Positions 9,689 through 17,828 of a stretch of DNA of 64,000 nucleotides are shown in pieces. The position numbers and the translations under genes were made by a program. The notes under the pieces are model-generated. The model had not been told where the DNA came from. It ran no database searches and was given only the letters and a program-made list of their open reading frames with translations. Source of the stretch: JBBSJZ01 sp041751935 (GTDB lineage: Bacteria > Planctomycetota > Planctomycetia > Pirellulales > Pirellulaceae); assembly GCA_041751935.1 (NCBI GenBank), contig JBGSIA010000061.1, forward strand, positions 1 through 64,000. The letters are read 5' to 3'. Every line of letters starts with the position of its first letter. The stretch's first letter is position 1.

Positions 9689-10642
9689 CTATTTGGATTG
9701 GTCCGACGCCTCGGCATCGACGGGGAAGAACGGAAAAAACTTGCGAATTTCCTCAGGCGACGGTTGGTGACCGTACTCGCAAATTTCGAATGATTCCGCA
9801 GCCTCGATCTTATCTGCCGCGGCCTCGCCGTACCAACGCACTAGAGCGGCTCGCGCGTTCTTGGCCTCGGCCTGTTGTCGTTTCGTCCAGCGATTGTGCA
9901 ACCACTCGCGTCGCAACTCAGGCTTCGACGCGGGTGGGTTGTTGGCCATGATTTCGGCACTGCCCAGTGCTCCTCCTTCGAACGTCTGGGACTCCAGGGC
10001 CATCAGCGCATCCACTTTCTGTTCCAGAACACCACTGACGTCCACGGCGATATCGGCTTGGAACGGATAGGGCTTCTTGAATCCATCGCTGGAGTACAAG
10101 AACACGGGATTCTTTTTCAACGGCGGCGTATCGGGACAAAAGAACGGTACCGCGACCATGTACGCAGCGTCTTGCACCAAGACACCGACATAGCGATGGT
10201 CGGGATGGTAGTCCCAAGGACGATGTGAAATCACCACATCGGCATTCCAATCGCGGATCAGTCGCGTGATGATGCGGCGGTTCTCCAAGGTCGGCAGTAA
10301 CTCACCATCGTGGATGTCCAAAACCTGGGACGTCACGCCAAGTCGCTTGGCTACTTCGCCTGACTCTGCCGTTCGCCGTTGAGCCAATTCGCCACCGGAC
10401 ATCTGCCAATGACCGATGTCACCGTTGGTCACCGAGACCAATTTGACATGATGACCTTGCCTGGCCCACATCGCCGCCACACCGCCGCTCTTGTATTCAG
10501 CATCGTCGGGGTGTGCTCCGAAACAGATGATTCTCAGTTTGCCGTCGTCTTCAGCCCAAGCAACACTTGATGACGGCTGAAAACAAAACGCGAGGGCCAA
10601 TAAAAGGCTAAGACAAATGCGAGTACATGTGTGGATCGTCAT
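9689..10642 (-). CDS. Exported PIG-L family deacetylase (LmbE-like)
   Basis: A zinc-dependent N-acetylglucosaminyl-type deacetylase fold protein of 317 residues. The hallmark AHPDD is in IICFGAHPDDAEYKSGG. The second metal-site region is in VVISHRPWDYHPDHR, with His-Pro-Asp-His. The N-terminus after the chosen start is a signal peptide (ICLSLLLALAFCFQPSSSVAWA), so it is periplasmic or secreted. The ATG at 10642 has an excellent AAGGA six bases upstream, which decides against the open extension to 10717. The substrate is unknown; in planctomycetes such exported PIG-L proteins are numerous and probably act on amino sugars. Encoded alone. Confidence 0.9.
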   Translation of the reverse strand: MTIHTCTRICLSLLLALAFCFQPSSSVAWAEDDGKLRIICFGAHPDDAEYKSGGVAAMWARQGHHVKLVSVTNGDIGHWQMSGGELAQRRTAESGEVAKRLGVTSQVLDIHDGELLPTLENRRIITRLIRDWNADVVISHRPWDYHPDHRYVGVLVQDAAYMVAVPFFCPDTPPLKKNPVFLYSSDGFKKPYPFQADIAVDVSGVLEQKVDALMALESQTFEGGALGSAEIMANNPPASKPELRREWLHNRWTKRQQAEAKNARAALVRWYGEAAADKIEAAESFEICEYGHQPSPEEIRKFFPFFPVDAEASDQSK

Positions 10643-10823
10643 GGTGGTTCCTTGGTTTAAGTCATTCGTTGCGTAAGCGTCTGAACAGCAAAGATCATAC
10701 GGCAGGTCACGCAGCAAATACTAGCACGAAGCGTATGAGGATGCATTCTTCGCTGCCTCGTTGAGTTGCGTACGCGTCATACGAAGGAAAACTTGATTAG
10801 CACGTGGCTGTACCACCGTGCTG

Positions 10824-11636
10824 TTAAATGAGGGCAGTGTCAACGCTTTTGTTCGACGTCAGAATGCCTGCCTTGGCGCGGATTGAATCAAGTTCAAGGC
10901 GGAGATGTTTTTGAAAGAGTGAAATGTCGGCGCTGTGAATAAGCATGTTCGCACCGAGTCGAAGGAATCGTGCTTGCTGATCCACATTGCCCCAAAAATG
11001 GATGCCTGCACCAACGTTAGCGGCACGGGCTTTCTTGAAGATAGTCTCACAAGCACTGAGAAACCGTGGATGATCCCACTGCTCTGGAATACCGAGACTG
11101 CAGGACAAATCGTGGGGGCCGATGAGTACTGCGTCGAGGTCTGGAACAGCGAGAATTTGATCGAGTGCTTCAATGGCCGGAACACTTTCAATGTTCACGA
11201 TAAGCAACCGTTGTTTGGCACGCGTCTGGATGTACGTGGCTAGCTCCGGTTCTGGCTCCACTCCCGCCAGCATCGAATTTAGACGCTGGCCTTTGATGGG
11301 GCGAAACTTAACAGCTCCACGCAGCGTTTGAGTTTGTTCGACGGATTCGACATAGGGTGCGATTACTCCAGCGGCACCACCGTCGAGCACCATCGTGGCT
11401 GCATTCGGATCAGGTGAGGAGATCCGCACCAAAGGCACCAGTCCCAGCGCCGCGTAGGTCTGGCACATCCAAGAAAGCACTTCTCGGTCGAGTGCGATGT
11501 GCTCGGTGTCGATGAAGACAAAGTCGAGTCCGCAGTTGCGAACAACTTCAGGCCACCGCGGCGACGGCGAGACGATCAGCGTGCCAAATACGGAGCGGCC
11601 TTGCTTCAATGCGAGCGCGAGTTCAGCGGCGGTCAT
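10824..11636 (-). CDS. HpcH/HpaI aldolase family protein
   Basis: A class II-type pyruvate aldolase-fold protein (2-keto-3-deoxy acid or 4-hydroxy-2-oxo acid aldolase, HpaI-like), cytoplasmic. Family signatures are present: GLDFVFIDTEHIALD near the N-terminus, PLVRISSPDP, GAAGVIAPYVESVEQ, the metal-binding Glu in NIESVPAIEALDQI and the DAVLIGPHDLSCSLG segment. From the ATG at 11636 it is 270 residues, close to the usual 250-270. The frame is open to 11696, but this extension would exceed family length. The usual 4-hydroxyphenylacetate pathway genes are absent, so the physiological substrate is open. Divergent from the serine dehydratase gene. Confidence 0.85.
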   Translation of the reverse strand: MTAAELALALKQGRSVFGTLIVSPSPRWPEVVRNCGLDFVFIDTEHIALDREVLSWMCQTYAALGLVPLVRISSPDPNAATMVLDGGAAGVIAPYVESVEQTQTLRGAVKFRPIKGQRLNSMLAGVEPEPELATYIQTRAKQRLLIVNIESVPAIEALDQILAVPDLDAVLIGPHDLSCSLGIPEQWDHPRFLSACETIFKKARAANVGAGIHFWGNVDQQARFLRLGANMLIHSADISLFQKHLRLELDSIRAKAGILTSNKSVDTALI

Positions 11637-11955
11637 GGCTTGTTCCAACCTCTTTTGGTAAATAGCACGCGTAATGCCCAGCATTCTCTGGGACACCGGT
11701 CCTTGACTTCAAGTGGTCTCGTTAAACAGCGAATGCGTGTTATCTAAGGTAGTCCCGTAAGCGTGAAACGATGGCACAATGCGGATCCCGCGTTGCCGAT
11801 CCAACCGTGAGAGTTCATTGGTTTTTTAGTTCACCAGTTTGCGTTGTCCAGCAGTGCAACAATTCGGCAGTATGCTAAAACGACACTGTCGCTGGTCATT
11901 CGACTGCGAAATTCACTCTTCGGTTGTAGGCCGAACCTTTCTCGATTGTGAAAAT
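11637..11955. other. Divergent intergenic region between aldolase and serine dehydratase genes
   Basis: About 320 bases carry the promoters of two divergent genes. The serine dehydratase frame is open back to a TTG at 11839, but the family start is at 11956. No clear operator palindrome or riboswitch-like structure was seen. Confidence 0.5.
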
Positions 11956-13341
11956 ATGTCGTCAGAAATCAGCGTTTTGGACCTGTTCACCATCGGAATT
12001 GGCCCGAGTAGTTCGCATACCGTTGGGCCAATGCGAGCGGCAAAGCGGTTTGTTGAGCGGTTGCAGACCGAAGGCCTTTTTGCCGCGACGAAGCGAATTG
12101 AGGTAAATTTGTATGCATCGTTGGCGTTGACCGGCAAAGGCCACGGAACTGATTTCGCGTTGTTGCTCGGGCTGGAAGGCGAAACGCCCGAAGCCGTTGA
12201 TGTCGACAGCATCGCAAGTCGAGTTGCCGCAATCCGTGAACGCCGCCAAGTTAACCTACTCAATCAGCACAAGATCGAGTTCGTCGAACAACGAGATCTG
12301 AATTTTCGACGCAAGGAATCGTTGCCAGCGCACCCCAACGGGCTACGGTTTGTTGCCTTCGCCAACGATGGTTCTGAGCTACTCGCCAAGACGTACTACA
12401 GCATCGGTGGCGGATTCGTGGTCGGTGAGACGTCTGCTCGAGAAGACAGTTTAACGACGGACCACGTGACTCGTCCGTACGCATATCGCAGTGGTGACGA
12501 CTTGCTGGCGATGTCCAAGGAGCATGAGTTAAGCATTAGCGAAATGACGCTAAGAAATGAGTCATGCTGGCGAACTGAAGCAGAGACGCGGGCTGGCCTG
12601 ATGAAGGTTTGGCAAGCGATGCATGGCTGCATTTCCCGCGGCTGTCAACGTGACGGCGTGTTGCCTGGAGGATTGAAGGTCGACCGGCGAGCTGCGGGTA
12701 TGTATCGTAAGCTGCAAAATGACTCGATCGGTTTTAAACCCGATCCGCTTGTTGCACTGGATTGGGTTAGTATGTGGGCGATCGCCGTCAACGAAGAGAA
12801 CGCTGCTGGCGGTCGAGTGGTGACAGCACCAACCAACGGTGCAGCAGGGATCATTCCCGCCGTATTGCAGTACTTTGTTGAAATGCGTGGCGGCAACGAT
12901 CCTGATGCAATCGTGCGTTTCTTGTTGACGGCCGGTGCAATTGGAATTCTCTACAAACTCAATGCATCCATCTCTGGTGCGGAAGTGGGTTGCCAGGGCG
13001 AAGTCGGTGTGGCCTGTAGCATGGCCGCCGCGGCGCTCTGTGAAGCACTTGGCGGTACCGTTCCCCAAGTAGAGAATGCAGCGGAAATCGGTATGGAACA
13101 CAACCTCGGACTGACGTGTGACCCTATCGGTGGACTGGTTCAGGTTCCCTGTATCGAACGCAATGCGATGGGTGCAGTCAAGGCGATCAATGCATCACGC
13201 TTGGCTTTGCAAGGCGATGGTCGACACCGCGTGTCGCTGGACAAAGTCATTCGCACGATGCGACAAACGGGAGCCGATATGAGCACCAAGTACAAAGAGA
13301 CATCACGTGGCGGGCTTGCCGTGAATGTTACCGAGTGCTAA
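11956..13341 (+). CDS. sdaA: L-serine ammonia-lyase, iron-sulfur type, single chain
   Basis: Deaminates L-serine to pyruvate and ammonia using a [4Fe-4S] cluster, cytoplasmic. From ATG 11956 the product is 461 residues, the usual length of fused alpha-beta SdaA proteins. The beta part starts ISVLDLFTIGIGPSSSHTVGP with the diagnostic GPSSSHT. The alpha part has the TAPTNGAAGIIPAV segment. The cluster cysteines are expected in GEVGVACSMAAAALC, LTCDPIGG and QVPCIERNAMG, all present. It ends with STKYKETSRGGLAVN, as in the family. The longer frame from TTG 11839 adds 39 residues without family character. A stand-alone gene, probably for amino-acid catabolism. Confidence 0.95.
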   Translation: MSSEISVLDLFTIGIGPSSSHTVGPMRAAKRFVERLQTEGLFAATKRIEVNLYASLALTGKGHGTDFALLLGLEGETPEAVDVDSIASRVAAIRERRQVNLLNQHKIEFVEQRDLNFRRKESLPAHPNGLRFVAFANDGSELLAKTYYSIGGGFVVGETSAREDSLTTDHVTRPYAYRSGDDLLAMSKEHELSISEMTLRNESCWRTEAETRAGLMKVWQAMHGCISRGCQRDGVLPGGLKVDRRAAGMYRKLQNDSIGFKPDPLVALDWVSMWAIAVNEENAAGGRVVTAPTNGAAGIIPAVLQYFVEMRGGNDPDAIVRFLLTAGAIGILYKLNASISGAEVGCQGEVGVACSMAAAALCEALGGTVPQVENAAEIGMEHNLGLTCDPIGGLVQVPCIERNAMGAVKAINASRLALQGDGRHRVSLDKVIRTMRQTGADMSTKYKETSRGGLAVNVTEC

Positions 13342-13502
13342 CGCTTCCGGCTGATTGGGTAACTTACTTGCGAACGATCACTTAGCATCGAAAAGCTGGC
13401 TTACCCTATACTGGAGGATGCGGTTGCTGCCTCTTTAGCGACTATTTTGCTGGAGACGAATTTCCGTTGGGACTTGCTTGCGAAAGCTTTGAAAGGGAGC
13501 GA

Positions 13503-14060
13503 ATGAGCATAGCGTCAAAAATTACTGGAGCCGAATTCGACTCGATGGTCGAGCGGGGAGCTTTTGATGGGCTCGGGCCACGAAAAATAGAATTGATTCG
13601 AGGAGAATTGCGATTCTCGAATCCTGCTGGCCCAATCCATGACGACTACATCGAATACTTGACTCGCTGGTCAATTGACAATACGGCGTCGAGCGAAATG
13701 TGTGTTCGGGTGCAGTGTGGTTTCGTCTGTGACGACAATCGTCCTGAGCCTGACGTGCTTTGGCTGTCGCCGAAACGGTACGGGAGAACTCGCCCCACCG
13801 CCAAAGACGTCATGTTGCTGATCGAAGTCGCCGACAGCAGTCTGGCGACCGACCTGCAGGAGAAGGCTGCGGTGTATGCCGAGGCCGGAATCATGGAATA
13901 CTGGGTCGTCGACGTTCCCGCTTCACGAATTCACGTGATGACACAAAGTGATGGAAAACATTTCCGAAACATCCAAGTCGTGGTGCCGCCGAACATGCTG
14001 GCGCCTCGCTGCCGTCCGACAGCAAATTTGAACACGGCTAATCTCTTTGAAGTCACGTGA
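13503..14060 (+). CDS. Uma2 family PD-(D/E)XK nuclease-like protein
   Basis: A 185-residue DUF820/Uma2 protein. The family is common in planctomycetes and cyanobacteria, with a predicted restriction-endonuclease-like fold but no established role. The catalytic-type residues are visible: Glu in KIELIRGELRF, the PEPDVLWL aspartate and IEVADSS after the beta strand. These are followed by KAAVYAEAGIMEYWVVD, the most recognisable part of the family. The ATG at 13503 has AGGGAG close upstream and is preferred over the frame opening at 13467. No toxin-antitoxin or restriction partner is adjacent. Confidence 0.85.
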   Translation: MSIASKITGAEFDSMVERGAFDGLGPRKIELIRGELRFSNPAGPIHDDYIEYLTRWSIDNTASSEMCVRVQCGFVCDDNRPEPDVLWLSPKRYGRTRPTAKDVMLLIEVADSSLATDLQEKAAVYAEAGIMEYWVVDVPASRIHVMTQSDGKHFRNIQVVVPPNMLAPRCRPTANLNTANLFEVT

Positions 14061-14341
14061 CGTTGGTATGTCGCCTGGGCCATGGTCGCTGGCCAGTGCG
14101 TGGCGAGCCAACGCTGCTGCAAAACGATGACTTCGTTTTCGAATTCGGAAGCAAAAAATCAGCAAATCTACGCGTATAGAGAGGTTGTCAGCTTCAATTT
14201 TGTCCAGTGGGGGTGTAGTATGTCGTACGAGTGAGTAGCGAAACTGTGGGCGAGGTTTAGCTCATCGTAAATTGAGCGAGTCTTTTTCTTCAAGGACAAG
14301 AATAAGTCTCGTGTTTACCGTCTGGGGTGTGAAGAAATTGA
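14061..14341. other. Intergenic region upstream of ECF sigma factor
   Basis: About 280 bases with no convincing gene. They must hold the promoter for the sigma-kinase block. I saw no clear operator or terminator. Confidence 0.4.
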
Positions 14342-14935
14342 ATGCTTCCATCGAATCAGCTCGAATCGTTGTCAACCTCGGCGTCATTGATTGCTTTGGT
14401 GAAAAACAAGGATGAGGATGGCTGGCGTTGCATCACTGAACTCTACGGTCCGTTAATCTATTATTGGTGCCGCAAATCGCGATTGCCACCTGAAGATTCC
14501 GCCGACATCGTTCAGGACGTCTTTCGATCCGTTTTGCTTCATGTTACCGAGTTCGAGCGCGACGAGCGAACGGGTGCGTTTCGCGCCTGGTTGTGGACGA
14601 TTACCCGAAACAAAATTCGTGACTACATCAAGGTGAACGCGGGAAAGGCGTCCGCAACAGGAGGCTCCGGTGCTTATCAGATCTTGGCTGAACAACCGGC
14701 CATCGATGAGAATGGCTCGGGTCTTGATGATTCAGTAAATGATGGTTTGATCGATCGTGTACTCAAACGAATCCGTGGCGAAGTGAGACCGGTCACCTGG
14801 GACGCGTTTTGGCGGTCAACCATTGATGGAGTTGATCCCGCCGTTGTAGCTGCGGAGTTGGAGATTTCTGTTCACAGTGTTTGGCAAGCCAAGTCCCGCA
14901 TCTTGCGCCGCGCTCGTCAATTGCTAGATTTTTGA
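14342..14935 (+). CDS. ECF-type RNA polymerase sigma factor
   Basis: A 197-residue sigma-70 family factor of the planctomycete ECF type associated with protein kinases. Region 2 is recognisable in WRCITELYGPLIYYWCR, then DIVQDVFRSVLLHV and FRAWLWTITRNKIRDYIK, which covers the core-binding and -10-recognition helices. A Gly/Ser-rich linker follows. Region 4 is a short helix-turn-helix with VDPAVVAAELEISVHSVWQAKSRILRRARQLL. The next gene on the same strand, 105 bp downstream, encodes a kinase with an N-terminal zinc finger. This is the usual arrangement in which the kinase replaces a classical anti-sigma factor. Its target promoters cannot be read here. Confidence 0.9.
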   Translation: MLPSNQLESLSTSASLIALVKNKDEDGWRCITELYGPLIYYWCRKSRLPPEDSADIVQDVFRSVLLHVTEFERDERTGAFRAWLWTITRNKIRDYIKVNAGKASATGGSGAYQILAEQPAIDENGSGLDDSVNDGLIDRVLKRIRGEVRPVTWDAFWRSTIDGVDPAVVAAELEISVHSVWQAKSRILRRARQLLDF

Positions 14936-15040
14936 TCTTTCGTGTCAGGCGCAATCGTTTTGGATGTTATGCAGACGAATACGTTAAAATTGCTGCGTCA
15001 TCCGCCTCGGCAAAGGATTGCGTAGCCAACGGATCACGAA

Positions 15041-17704
15041 ATGTCCCATCAACCTTGCCCTGAACTCAGCCAGCTTTCGGCCTACCTGCTTGGTCAGGCG
15101 GACGAAGCCACTAGCGACATTTTCGATGCGCACATTCTGCATTGCGAAAATTGCCAAACCGTCTTGGCGAGAAATCATCCCCATGAGGACACGTTCGTTG
15201 CAGCGTTGAAATCTGGATTTTCTGCTGGTGAATTCGACGATGAACCAGCCCTGCGAAACGTTATTCAACAGATTAACGAGCGAGATTTCCAAAGAAACTC
15301 CGGTGCAGCGACACCCGGTACGCAAGTCGTCGGGAACCTGCCGGAGATCGCGGTGAAGCCCGCACAGGCGGGATTGACACTTGGGCCCTATCGGTTGCTG
15401 AAAGTTCTTGGCAGTGGCGGAATGGGACGAGTCTTTTTGGCGGAGCATTCGCGTTTGGAAATGATCGTGGCGGTAAAGGTGTTGGCCGATCACCTGACAA
15501 ATGCTCCTCAAGCCGTCGCGCGATTCGATCGCGAAATGAAAGCAGTTGGTCGATTCAATCATCCGAACATTGTTCGAGCAACCGATGCTGGGGAATTTCA
15601 AGGGCAGCACTATTTGGCGATGGAATATATTGACGGTCGTGATCTCTTTCAAATCGTTCGTTCAAATGGACCGCTAAAGGTCAACGATGCGTGCGAAGTG
15701 ATTCGCCAAGCGGCGGTAGGAGTTCAGCACGCTCATGAACACGGCTTGATCCATCGTGATCTAAAACCTTCTAATTTGATGGTCACCAAAGACGGATTGA
15801 TCAAGGTGCTCGATCTTGGACTTGCGCGTTTGCATTCAAAGACCAATGAAGGACTCACGTCTGACTTTCAAGTCATGGGCACCGCAGACTACATTGCCCC
15901 CGAGCAAGCCCTCAAATCACTTGAAGTAGATTTTAAAGTCGATATTTATAGTCTGGGTTGTACCTTGTATGCGTTACTGTGTGGTCAGCCTCCATTCGCG
16001 GATGAGAAACATTCATCGTCGTTGCGTAAGATCATAGCGCATGAACAGGAACTGCCTAAGTTAGTACATGAGCGTCGTGCAGAGGTACCGGTCAAGTTAT
16101 CTGAGATTATTAATATCGCGATGGCTAAATCGTCGTCAGACCGTTTTACTTCAGCCCACGATTTCGGTGTCGCCCTGCAACCTTTTGCCGACGGAGCAAA
16201 CTTGGTTGCCCTCTACAACGCGGCTTCGTCACCACCTTCAGAATCGGACAGCAATACCAGCGCAATTGCTAAACATCTGGCGACGACCGACACGACGAAA
16301 ACGGTAAAACCTGGGGCCAAATCCGCAAGTCCACTGCTGAAGATTTCTTCACAATCCTGGCCGTTTGTTGCCGCGATTATGTTGCTCTTTGCCTCAGTAG
16401 CGTTGGCTTCGCTGGTCGTTGAGTTCCACGCGTCCAATGGCACGATGATTGTCGAGATCGATGGGGACCTGATCCAGACTTCACTTGATGGGGAAAGAGT
16501 CGTTATCGAAGACAAGAACAACGGAACCATCTACCATTTGTCGATCAACGGAGATCAGACACAAAAGCATCTGACCCCAGGCACCTACGAAATTCGAGTT
16601 GAGAACGAGTCGTCTGGTTTGCGACTGGATACACGCGAATTCCAAATCACGCGTCATGATGCAACCGTTGTTAAAGCTTACCTCAAACAAGCTGACCAAC
16701 CAGCGAAATCTGCTCCCAGCCTCGCCATCAAATCAGATTCGATTTCCCCAGTGATGGAATCGAGTGCAAGGGCATTGGCGGAGTGGGCCCTAACAAAATC
16801 TGCGATCATTGCGATTAGATCACAAAGCGAGGTTCAGTTCGTCGACAGCATTCAAAAACTGCCCGATGCTCCCTATCGTGTGATCACGATCAACTTCACC
16901 AAACCTACCTACTGGAAAGACGAAGACTTTGATCAGTTGGGGACAGGAGACTCGCTGGCCCATCTCGAATTTCAAGATCTCGATCTAACTGAGCGAATAA
17001 TCACTCGACTAAGTGATTTGCAACATTTGGGGATACTACGACTGCGCTACGATGAAGCCAAGCCTCGTAATTTGGTTCAATTGAATCGTTTGCCTCATCT
17101 TAAGGATTTAACTCTGGGCGGTACGTTGGTGGGTGATGAAGAAGTCGCTATGCTGCGAGGTTTGAAAAACGTTTGCAACTTGACTGTGTCCGGTACCCAA
17201 GTTACCGATGCTGCGTTGCAACACGTTGCGGAACTGGATCAGTTAGAGTTCCTGTCCCTGATCTTCACAAAAGTTGACGGAAGAGGGATCGTCCACCTTC
17301 AAAAGCTTAAGCATTTATGGTCGCTTCATTTGCCGTACACATTGGCCAATGACGCGGGGACGAAGGCGATCGCTGGCCTACCAAATTTGACGTGGCTGAA
17401 TCTCGGATTCGCAAAAATTGGCGACGGATGTCTGGATAACGTAGTTGGCTTAGGAAAGCTTGAGATTCTGGAGCTTAACAACGGCACCATCACCGGTGAG
17501 GGACTGAAAAAACTTCAGGTCGTTTCATCGCTCAGGAAACTTGATTTGCAAGGAACTCTTATTACCGATGCAGATGTCGATCAGCTCGCGTCGCTCAATC
17601 AACTAACTACTCTATTGATCGGCGATCGACTTTCAGCGGCAGCCGTCGCTAGGCTTCAAGCAAAACTTCCTGGTTGCGAGATCAAAACAATCAATGAACA
17701 ATGA
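15041..17704 (+). CDS. Ser/Thr protein kinase with N-terminal zinc finger, membrane span and leucine-rich repeats
   Basis: An 887-residue Hanks-type kinase, anchored in the inner membrane. Residues 31-38 hold an anti-sigma-like HxxxCxxC zinc finger (HILHCENC). The kinase domain spans about 115-385: glycine loop LGSGGMGRVFLAEH, Lys146 in AVKVL, catalytic HRDLKPSN with Asp240, DLGLA at 258-262 in place of the usual DFG, and GTADYIAPEQA. A hydrophobic segment near 440-460 is the single membrane helix. An outer part of about 100 residues resembling the PEGA-like region of related kinases follows. The C-terminal 270 residues form six to eight leucine-rich repeats (for example LPHLKDLTLGGTLV, LPNLTWLNLGFAKI). 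The repeat domain on the outer side is a likely sensor or partner-binding surface. It lies between the sigma factor and a giant surface protein, same strand. Confidence 0.9.
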   Translation: MSHQPCPELSQLSAYLLGQADEATSDIFDAHILHCENCQTVLARNHPHEDTFVAALKSGFSAGEFDDEPALRNVIQQINERDFQRNSGAATPGTQVVGNLPEIAVKPAQAGLTLGPYRLLKVLGSGGMGRVFLAEHSRLEMIVAVKVLADHLTNAPQAVARFDREMKAVGRFNHPNIVRATDAGEFQGQHYLAMEYIDGRDLFQIVRSNGPLKVNDACEVIRQAAVGVQHAHEHGLIHRDLKPSNLMVTKDGLIKVLDLGLARLHSKTNEGLTSDFQVMGTADYIAPEQALKSLEVDFKVDIYSLGCTLYALLCGQPPFADEKHSSSLRKIIAHEQELPKLVHERRAEVPVKLSEIINIAMAKSSSDRFTSAHDFGVALQPFADGANLVALYNAASSPPSESDSNTSAIAKHLATTDTTKTVKPGAKSASPLLKISSQSWPFVAAIMLLFASVALASLVVEFHASNGTMIVEIDGDLIQTSLDGERVVIEDKNNGTIYHLSINGDQTQKHLTPGTYEIRVENESSGLRLDTREFQITRHDATVVKAYLKQADQPAKSAPSLAIKSDSISPVMESSARALAEWALTKSAIIAIRSQSEVQFVDSIQKLPDAPYRVITINFTKPTYWKDEDFDQLGTGDSLAHLEFQDLDLTERIITRLSDLQHLGILRLRYDEAKPRNLVQLNRLPHLKDLTLGGTLVGDEEVAMLRGLKNVCNLTVSGTQVTDAALQHVAELDQLEFLSLIFTKVDGRGIVHLQKLKHLWSLHLPYTLANDAGTKAIAGLPNLTWLNLGFAKIGDGCLDNVVGLGKLEILELNNGTITGEGLKKLQVVSSLRKLDLQGTLITDADVDQLASLNQLTTLLIGDRLSAAAVARLQAKLPGCEIKTINEQ

Positions 17705-17828
17705 GCCCGCGGAGCAGACGCTTTGCGCCACTTTTATTTCGACAAGCATCAATTGAACCAATCACTACACTGTACCGAAACAGCACTCTTAACATTTACC
17801 GAAACGAACAACAATCAACCATTGTGAT

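Noticed and set aside
12562..13101. Minus-strand open frame of 179 codons
   Set aside because: It lies antisense to the serine dehydratase gene, whose family motifs are unambiguous.
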